A DNA stretch of 64,000 bases from JAPLKB01 sp964532465 (lineage in GTDB: Bacteria; Desulfobacterota; Syntrophorhabdia; Syntrophorhabdales; Syntrophorhabdaceae). Positions 58,347 through 64,000 of the stretch are shown one piece after another (the stretch's first letter is position 1; every line of letters starts with the position of its first letter). Under the pieces are notes generated by a model. That model made no database searches, had not been told where the DNA came from, and worked only from the letters and a program-made list of their open reading frames with translations. The stretch is from contig CAZHHX010000010.1 of NCBI GenBank assembly GCA_964532465.1, positions 32,601-96,600 of the forward strand, written 5' to 3'. The translations under genes and the position numbers were made by a program.

Positions 58347-60467
58347 CTACTTTTCAGGAACTGCCGCAGGCTCCTCTGCAGGTTCTTTGGACTGTCCGAA
58401 ATCATCGGGCGGATAGTTTCTTAATGCAGACCCCATAAAGCTCATCCAGATAGGCAGGCAGACCCTGGCACCGCTTTCTCCTTTGCCGAGAGATGTTCTT
58501 GTGTCGAATCCTACCCATACGCCTGTTGCTATATGCGGTGAATAACCCATGAAAAGCGCGTCATAATAATTACTTGTAGTGCCGGTCTTTCCCGCGATGG
58601 GATAACCTATTTTTGTCGCCCCCTTTGCTGTTCCGTATTCAACAGGGCCCTTTAAAAGCAGATTCATTTTCTGGGCTATCTCTTCAGGGATAACCCTCTT
58701 CTTTTCAATTCCGTTCTCTTCAAGCACATTTCCATCTTCATCAACTATCTTCCTGATGAAAACAGGTTTTATCCTGTACCCTCCGTTTGCAAATGCGGAA
58801 AAACCCTTCACAAGGTCAAGGAGAGTCATATTTGATGAGCCTAATGCAATGGAAAGGTTATCAGGGATTTCAGCTTCAATCCCAAGATCGGCTATGGCTT
58901 CCTTAACAGCGCCTATGCCGACCTCTTCAAGAAGTCTGACGGCAGCGGCATTTTTTGAATATGCAACGGCGTCCTTTATGGTAATCTGACCTTCATATTT
59001 TCCATCATAATTTCTGGGTGTCCATGCTCCCCCCAGCCCTGAATGATAAGTCTTCGGTTCGTCAATGATTATTGAATCAGGTTCATAACCTTTCTTTAAG
59101 GCTGCCAGATAGATAAAGGGCTTGAAAGCGCTGCCGGACTGTACTCTTGCAGAAACAGCCCTGTTGTAGGGACTTTTGTCAAAACTCCGTCCCCCGACCA
59201 TTGCGATCACATGCCCTGTATTTACATTCATGCTCAACAGCGCGCCTTCAACTTTCAGACTCCTGACAGGCTGGAAAATGTGGTTCTTCTTGTCCGGGAT
59301 GCTATAAACTGCTTTTATTACATCTCCAGGCTTGTAAGGAAAAGTATCCATCGTAATAGTGCCCTTCTCATGCCCTATTAACACCTGATAACCATTTTTT
59401 ATTCTTTCCGAAATTAAAACAGAATATGTTTTTCCGCCCAAAAAACCGGAGAACTTCAGATCTCTGTCGCTTGACCGCATAAAGTCATCCCATTTTTTTC
59501 TTTCCAGACGATAGAGCACAGAATAATCACCTTTCCGCTGTTCATAGAGATTCAGGCCTCTCTTTACCGCTTCTTCCGCAAATTTCTGAGACTGACTATC
59601 TACTGTTGCGAATATCTGAAGTTTTTTTCTTGAAAAAATACCTTTTCCGAATTTTCCTTCAACATACTGAAAGACAAAGTCCTTGAAATAAGTATCCGCG
59701 AATACACCGTCGTCTTCCCTGATATGAATCTTCTCGTCTAAAATCTCCTTCTTTCTCTTGCCGTCAATCATTTTCTTTTCAAACATCTGATCAATTACAT
59801 ATTCCTGCCTTGCCCGCGCATTTCCCGGATGCTTCTTTGGCGTATACCTTGAAGGCGCCTGTACTATTCCAGCCAGAAGGGCTGCCTCTGCCTGCGTAAT
59901 TTCCCAAATATGCTTTCCGAAATAGACCTGTGAGGCGGCTTCGACTCCATAAACGCCATGCCCCATATAGACATTGTTCAGGTAGAGGTTGAGAATCTCT
60001 TTCTTGGTCAGGTAGTTTTCCAGTTTGTATGCAAGGATAGCCTCCCTCAATTTCCTTAATGCGCTTTTTTCAGGACCGAGAATGAGTGTCTTGATTACCT
60101 GTTGAGTAATTGTACTGCCGCCCTGAACAAGCTTCCCGTGTACAATGTTTTTCCAGAACGCCCTTGCAATGCCTTGAAACTCAATGCCCCCGTGTTTAAA
60201 AAAATCGGCATCCTCGGCAGCCAGAAAGGCATTTTTCACATGTTTCGGAATTTTATTATATGAAACAAATATTCTGTTATCAGGTACAACAAGGTATACA
60301 AGCTGATCGTTTGAACTATAGATGCTGCTTTCAGGCTTGTTGCGCAGATCTTTCAGGATATTTACGGATGGTATATCTTTAATTATATAAATGGCATAGC
60401 CTACAACCATAAAACATGCTGATATAACTACAAGTGAAATAAGGTAAAACTGCAATCGTTTTCTCAA
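58347..60467 (-). CDS. mrcA: Class A penicillin-binding protein (PBP1a type)
   Basis: 706 aa. Short cytoplasmic start and one membrane anchor (~7-28), glycosyltransferase GT51 domain (catalytic Glu in AAEDADFFKHGG; GGSTITQQ; NLYLNNVYMGHG), then transpeptidase with SGSAFKPF (SxxK), SKNAAA (SxN) and KTGTT (KTG). Polymerises and cross-links peptidoglycan. It ends in a Glu/Pro/Ala-rich tail. Shorter than E. coli PBP1a but all catalytic motifs are present. Confidence 0.95.
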   Translation of the reverse strand: MRKRLQFYLISLVVISACFMVVGYAIYIIKDIPSVNILKDLRNKPESSIYSSNDQLVYLVVPDNRIFVSYNKIPKHVKNAFLAAEDADFFKHGGIEFQGIARAFWKNIVHGKLVQGGSTITQQVIKTLILGPEKSALRKLREAILAYKLENYLTKKEILNLYLNNVYMGHGVYGVEAASQVYFGKHIWEITQAEAALLAGIVQAPSRYTPKKHPGNARARQEYVIDQMFEKKMIDGKRKKEILDEKIHIREDDGVFADTYFKDFVFQYVEGKFGKGIFSRKKLQIFATVDSQSQKFAEEAVKRGLNLYEQRKGDYSVLYRLERKKWDDFMRSSDRDLKFSGFLGGKTYSVLISERIKNGYQVLIGHEKGTITMDTFPYKPGDVIKAVYSIPDKKNHIFQPVRSLKVEGALLSMNVNTGHVIAMVGGRSFDKSPYNRAVSARVQSGSAFKPFIYLAALKKGYEPDSIIIDEPKTYHSGLGGAWTPRNYDGKYEGQITIKDAVAYSKNAAAVRLLEEVGIGAVKEAIADLGIEAEIPDNLSIALGSSNMTLLDLVKGFSAFANGGYRIKPVFIRKIVDEDGNVLEENGIEKKRVIPEEIAQKMNLLLKGPVEYGTAKGATKIGYPIAGKTGTTSNYYDALFMGYSPHIATGVWVGFDTRTSLGKGESGARVCLPIWMSFMGSALRNYPPDDFGQSKEPAEEPAAVPEK

Positions 60468-60699
60468 AGTATGACAGCCCCTTTGGTAAAAAGTTTAACC
60501 GGCGGCTGTTCGCCCTTTGCTGCGTATATTGATTTGTTCATTATTTAAAATCCTTTTCATTATGAAAATTATTTTGCAGGTTCATCTTAACCGGCAATAA
60601 AATATTTTGTGTAAAGCTTACTTAAAATAAATTCTAAATGCTATGCATATTTTATGGGGGAAGTTTTATCTGTTGATCAGCAACATCTTACAGGATTTT

Positions 60700-61095
60700 T
60701 TAAGAGATTGTGCATGTAACAATAGCCTTTGCAATCAGTCGCCCTTCAATATTTTTTACATCAACATCAGATACCGCAATTTTTTTCCCTCTGTGAACAA
60801 CCTTGCCTTCAGCATATATTTCAGAATCCTTAGCCGGTAAAAGAAAGTTTATCTTCATCTCAAGGGTAAGCGCTTTTTCATCTTTTTGCAGTGTAGTTAT
60901 TACTGCGTTGATGCCTGCCGAATCTGCAAGGCTTGCAATAACCCCTCCGTGGAAACACCCGAAGGGATGGGAAAGGCAATTCTTATATTTCAGTGCAAGT
61001 TTTGCAAATCCGTCTCCGGTCTCAATAATTTCAATGCCGATATGTTGATAAAAAGGAGTGTTTTCTGCCAGTTCTGCCAGCTCATGCGTATTCAT
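60700..61095 (-). CDS. PaaI-type hotdog thioesterase
   Basis: 131 aa. Hotdog fold with the PaaI signature HPFGCFHGGVIASLADSAGINAV. Hydrolyses acyl- or aryl-CoA esters. No Shine-Dalgarno precedes ATG; a TATACA box begins 12 bases before the start codon, as in the leaderless genes of this window. It is divergent from the radical SAM gene. Confidence 0.88.
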   Translation of the reverse strand: MNTHELAELAENTPFYQHIGIEIIETGDGFAKLALKYKNCLSHPFGCFHGGVIASLADSAGINAVITTLQKDEKALTLEMKINFLLPAKDSEIYAEGKVVHRGKKIAVSDVDVKNIEGRLIAKAIVTCTIS

Positions 61096-61281
61096 ATCTA
61101 TTGTATAAAAATCTATACCAATGTTTACATATTAGCAAGATATTTGTTGCCCTGCGGCTTAACACTTCGGGACCTGCTTAGAGATGGTTTCTTATGTTCT
61201 TGTCTTGTATTCCATGTCCTGAAGCTTGCCGCAAGGCAGTCCATTCAAAAAAACCGGCTATCATTTTGCCGTTTTTTCAAC

Positions 61282-61287
61282 TATAAT
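61282..61287 (+). promoter_or_regulatory. -10 box abutting the radical SAM start codon
   Basis: Perfect TATAAT at 61282-61287, 6 bases before the TTG at 61294. The -35 is weak. No Shine-Dalgarno, so leaderless initiation is likely if this is the true start. Confidence 0.5.
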
Positions 61288-61293
61288 CTTGTC

Positions 61294-62904
61294 TTGAAGG
61301 TTCTGCTTATCCAGCCGCCAATTGAAGATTTTTACCATACAAAAATAAGGACATACCCCCTGCAGCTTCTGTATCTTGCGACAAGGATAAAAGACATCTG
61401 TCATGTGTCTGTCATTGATTTCAGGACAAACATGAAATCAATGACAATATCGGAACAATCTTTTCCTGAATTAAAGGAATACTACAGAGACGGCATCCGT
61501 ACGCCTTTTTCAATGTTCAGTAAATACTACCGATTCGGCGCCGACAAGAAAGAGATAAAAAAGGCCATTTCTGACAGCAACCCCGATATTGTTGCTGTAT
61601 CGTCTTTGTTTACAACATATTCTATGGAGGCGCAAGAGATTGCAGGGCTTGCCAAAGAGGTGAACAGAGACATTGTTGTCGTCATGGGCGGAACCCATCC
61701 CACGGTCTTCCCGGAGATTGTACTTAATAATCGAGATGTTGATTATATTGTCAGAGGAGAAGGGGAAACACCTCTGTTTCAATTGATTCAAATGTTGCAA
61801 TCCGGAAGTAAAGACAGGATAGATGAAATTCCCGGGGTTTGCTTTATGAAAGGGGACAACATTAGACATATTTCGGATATATATATTGAAGATAATATTG
61901 ACATGATCCCGGACAGAAGTTTTTTGCGACCGGAAAACTACCGGATTGGCAAAAAAAACTACACCTTTTTTCTGACTTCAAGAGGTTGCCCCTTTAGTTG
62001 TTCATTCTGCGGAAAACCGCCTGTTCCATACAGGAGAAGGAGTCTTGCAAACATTGAAAAAGAGATAGAAGAATGCATAAATCTGAACATTCAGGCTATT
62101 GATTTTGAAGATGATATGCTCACATACGATAGGAAATTCTTTAACAATATTCTGGATATGTTGAAAGGTAGGGGCGTTACCCTTTCTGCCATGAACGGAA
62201 TCTATGCCGAGACGCTGAATAAAGAAACGCTTGAAAAAATGTATGACGCGGGGTTCAGAAGACTTAACTTTTCCTTAGTAGACATAAGCTCAACTGTTAT
62301 GAGAAAACAAAAAAGGCACTTGCCGGCGAAATTTCTCCAGCTTTTGCCCTACCTTGAAAGTTCCCCATTTCTTGTTGAGATTCATTTCATTATAGGACTT
62401 CCGGAGCAGACCACGGAGGATGTGATTGAAACTCTCATCTTTCTTATGTGTAAAAGGCTGCTGCCGGGACCGAGCATCTTTTATTTCGCACCGGGCAGCC
62501 CCATGTTCGATAAGAATTTCAACGGTAATCCGGAAGAACACCTGAAATCTATGAGGTCAAGTTCTATGACAGAAGTAAATCCGTTATTTCCGAGAAATGT
62601 TATTTATACCTTTATGAAGCTTACAAGATTCATAAACTTTGTAAAACACTGTCTTGATAAAGAACCTTCTTTGGAAAAGCTGACCGACATCCCCGCATTA
62701 CTTTCCAAAGAAAAAGAAGATATTAACAGACAAATTTTTTCCACACTTTTACTTGAAAAAAGATTGATCCATTATGAAATAGAAAAAAAACGGTTTGCCG
62801 ATGAGCCGCAAAACAAAGAAATTATCAGTGAATTTTTCAGAAAGGCAGACAATACTGTAATCAGAGGTTTCAAGACGATGAACTCCCTTGTTGTTGATGT
62901 ATAA
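61294..62904 (+). CDS. B12-binding domain radical SAM protein
   Basis: 536 aa from TTG 61294, the only start codon ahead of the B12-binding domain (KVLLIQPPIEDFYHTKIRTYPLQLLYLA, then VVMGGTHPTVFP). Upstream open frame to 60886 overlaps the thioesterase gene and is not coding. Radical SAM motif CPFSCSFCG near residue 230. C-terminal ~150 residues (class B-like) end in a helical segment. It belongs to the large cobalamin-dependent family (methylation or rearrangement); no substrate is evident and no biosynthetic genes flank it. Confidence 0.88.
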   Translation: MKVLLIQPPIEDFYHTKIRTYPLQLLYLATRIKDICHVSVIDFRTNMKSMTISEQSFPELKEYYRDGIRTPFSMFSKYYRFGADKKEIKKAISDSNPDIVAVSSLFTTYSMEAQEIAGLAKEVNRDIVVVMGGTHPTVFPEIVLNNRDVDYIVRGEGETPLFQLIQMLQSGSKDRIDEIPGVCFMKGDNIRHISDIYIEDNIDMIPDRSFLRPENYRIGKKNYTFFLTSRGCPFSCSFCGKPPVPYRRRSLANIEKEIEECINLNIQAIDFEDDMLTYDRKFFNNILDMLKGRGVTLSAMNGIYAETLNKETLEKMYDAGFRRLNFSLVDISSTVMRKQKRHLPAKFLQLLPYLESSPFLVEIHFIIGLPEQTTEDVIETLIFLMCKRLLPGPSIFYFAPGSPMFDKNFNGNPEEHLKSMRSSSMTEVNPLFPRNVIYTFMKLTRFINFVKHCLDKEPSLEKLTDIPALLSKEKEDINRQIFSTLLLEKRLIHYEIEKKRFADEPQNKEIISEFFRKADNTVIRGFKTMNSLVVDV

Positions 62905-63096
62905 GAATATATACAGGGATGCTTATTGTAATCCGTTGACAATTCTAAAGCTCATTATTATAATTGAAAACAGAAGATAAAACAGGCCATGAAAGAATAC
63001 CCCAATGTTTTTTTGAATATCATATTTCCCTTTGCATCTTCCTTTTTCATGATGATAAACTTTTTCAAAACCATAAAAATAGTAAGGAGACAGTGA

Positions 63097-63924
63097 ATGA
63101 AAATAATTGTAAACACAGTTGCTGCAGTAATTCTCTGTTTAAGCATGACAATATCTTTCTGTTCCGGAGCTGCGACGATGACCAATGATGATGTGATCAA
63201 ACTTGTCAGGGCTGGTATGGCCGAAGCATTGATAATATCAGCCATTGACGGGTCGGATCCACTCTTTGACACCTCAGCCGACGCCCTGATCAAGCTCAAA
63301 GCTGCCGGGGTAAGCGACGCCATCATTAACAAAATAATTATAAAAAAACCCGCTCCGGCAGTCCAGCCCCTTCAGACAGGCAAAGATGCGGCTTGCAGGC
63401 TTGCCACCTCTGAAAACTTACAGGCTGTCATTGACGGTGATAAACAGATTAATCTCAGTTACCGTCAGGCTGACATTGACGAAGATATCAGCGCCGGCAG
63501 CACCATAGCCAGTTTCTTCACCCTCGGTGTTGCTCCCGAGAAAGGTACAGTGTCTGCCCGTATCTCCGGCAGCACGGCTTCTAATCGCGTAAAATCAAAA
63601 ATCCCCGTTTTTCCCGATCTGGCAACCTTTGAAGGTCAGTCCACAGATGATGTCTTTGTTCTTGTAAAACTTGAAGTTAAGGGGGATGACCGTATTCTTA
63701 TTATCGGCGAATCGTCGGCATCACTTTTTGGCGGTTACAAAGGCCGCGCAAAATTCAGGGACGGGACTAAAATACCCCTTAAGCTGGAGAAGGTGCAAAG
63801 CAATTGCACATACAAAGGCGAGGTTATGAATATTTATCGCGGCATGCCGTCATTCCCGCTTATGCCGGGTGAATATGCTCTCCTTTACGGGGAAAGTTTC
63901 TTTGACTTCGGCGTTGATCCGTAA
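63097..63924 (+). CDS. Secreted protein of unknown function
   Basis: 275 aa with signal peptide (NTVAAVILCLSMTISFCSG; a Cys near the cleavage site might be lipidated). N-terminal segment MTNDDVIKLVRAGMAEALIISAI with a related second copy (ALIKLKAAGVSDAIINKI), a repeat pattern seen in various secreted proteins. The rest is beta-rich with two further Cys. Shine-Dalgarno AAGGAG. No function assigned. Confidence 0.8.
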   Translation: MKIIVNTVAAVILCLSMTISFCSGAATMTNDDVIKLVRAGMAEALIISAIDGSDPLFDTSADALIKLKAAGVSDAIINKIIIKKPAPAVQPLQTGKDAACRLATSENLQAVIDGDKQINLSYRQADIDEDISAGSTIASFFTLGVAPEKGTVSARISGSTASNRVKSKIPVFPDLATFEGQSTDDVFVLVKLEVKGDDRILIIGESSASLFGGYKGRAKFRDGTKIPLKLEKVQSNCTYKGEVMNIYRGMPSFPLMPGEYALLYGESFFDFGVDP

Positions 63925-63942
63925 TGTTCCGATGACTCTGCC

Positions 63943-64000
63943 AACGGGGCCTCTTGCAAAAGTATTGCAAGTGCTTTTTTCTGTCATTCCCGCGAATACC
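63943..64000 (+). repeat. Cut-off second copy of the 41679-type element
   Basis: GGCCTCTTGCAAAAGTATTGC and TTTTCTGTCATTCCCGCGAA repeat the left end and the CATTCC core of the element at 41679-41807. The window ends inside it. Confidence 0.6.

Noticed and set aside
60886..61293. N-terminal extension of the radical SAM protein to 60886
   Set aside because: This part overlaps the thioesterase gene on the other strand and has no B12-binding or other domain features.
62958..63332. Minus-strand open frame of 124 codons
   Set aside because: It lies opposite the signal peptide and start of the secreted-protein gene, which has a good Shine-Dalgarno and sensible protein features.
1..64000. CRISPR array
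   Set aside because: No series of regularly spaced direct repeats was seen, and no cas genes are present.

Overview
This window looks like a chromosomal segment of an anaerobic Deltaproteobacterium (Desulfobacterota; a syntroph or sulfate-reducer relative). This is inferred from gene content alone. The pointers are a split F0 block of the ATP synthase with AtpZ and AtpI, the lysS-lolCD arrangement, maturation genes for selenium-dependent molybdenum hydroxylases, AmmeMemoRadiSam A and B proteins, a B12-binding radical SAM protein, and frequent TTG/GTG starts. Coding density is high and the intergenic regions are AT-rich.

Layout. 0-1 kb: MntA-HepT toxin-antitoxin pair (5' end cut by the window), a double-hairpin element and tRNA-Val(GAC). 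1-7.6 kb: clpB, a TtuB/TtuA-like tRNA thiolation pair, a GAF/degenerate-GGDEF protein and mreB. 7.7-14.6 kb: a UvrD-type helicase, an EF-hand lipoprotein, two unrecognised proteins, the atpZ-atpI-atpB-atpE operon and a Gly/Tyr-rich secreted protein. 15-23 kb: a UPF0182 membrane protein, a VapBC module running into a candidate Mn2+ riboswitch in front of a GDT1-type exporter, a PAS histidine kinase and a PIN-like protein. 23-33 kb: lolD, lolC, lysS, rimO, a secreted metalloprotease, a phosphofructokinase with PPi-type residues, an SLT-domain protein and a HAD phosphatase. 33-39.4 kb: MEMO1- and AMMECR1-type proteins, a DUF1858 protein, a four-gene molybdenum-hydroxylase maturation block and an RpoH-like sigma factor. 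39.6-43.4 kb: a second UvrD-type helicase, a UPF0270 protein, a J-domain protein and a FitAB-type toxin-antitoxin pair. 43.8-54.7 kb: a defence island. 55-64 kb: housekeeping genes (PASTA protein, DEAD-box helicase, CBS protein, PBP1a, PaaI thioesterase, radical SAM protein) and a secreted protein.

The most interesting region is the defence island. Two tandem cytosine-5 DNA methyltransferases (the first without its C-terminal motif X) are followed by a coupled cassette: a protein with two GHKL ATPase modules and a histidine-kinase-like H-box, a receiver-domain protein, and an HNH nuclease. Next come an N-terminally truncated AIPR protein, a Vsr-type nuclease, an unrecognised gene fragment, and a DUF433/DUF5615 toxin-antitoxin pair lying between two 39-bp direct repeats with covarying hairpins. 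My inference is a restriction-like system in which a two-component-style phosphorelay may control an HNH nuclease, with methylation as the self mark.

Other threads are an unusual number of genes whose promoter -10 box lies only 12-14 bases before the start codon with no Shine-Dalgarno (leaderless mRNAs), several MITE-like elements with terminal inverted repeats (one of which supplies the C-terminus of a gene), and four toxin-antitoxin modules in 64 kb.
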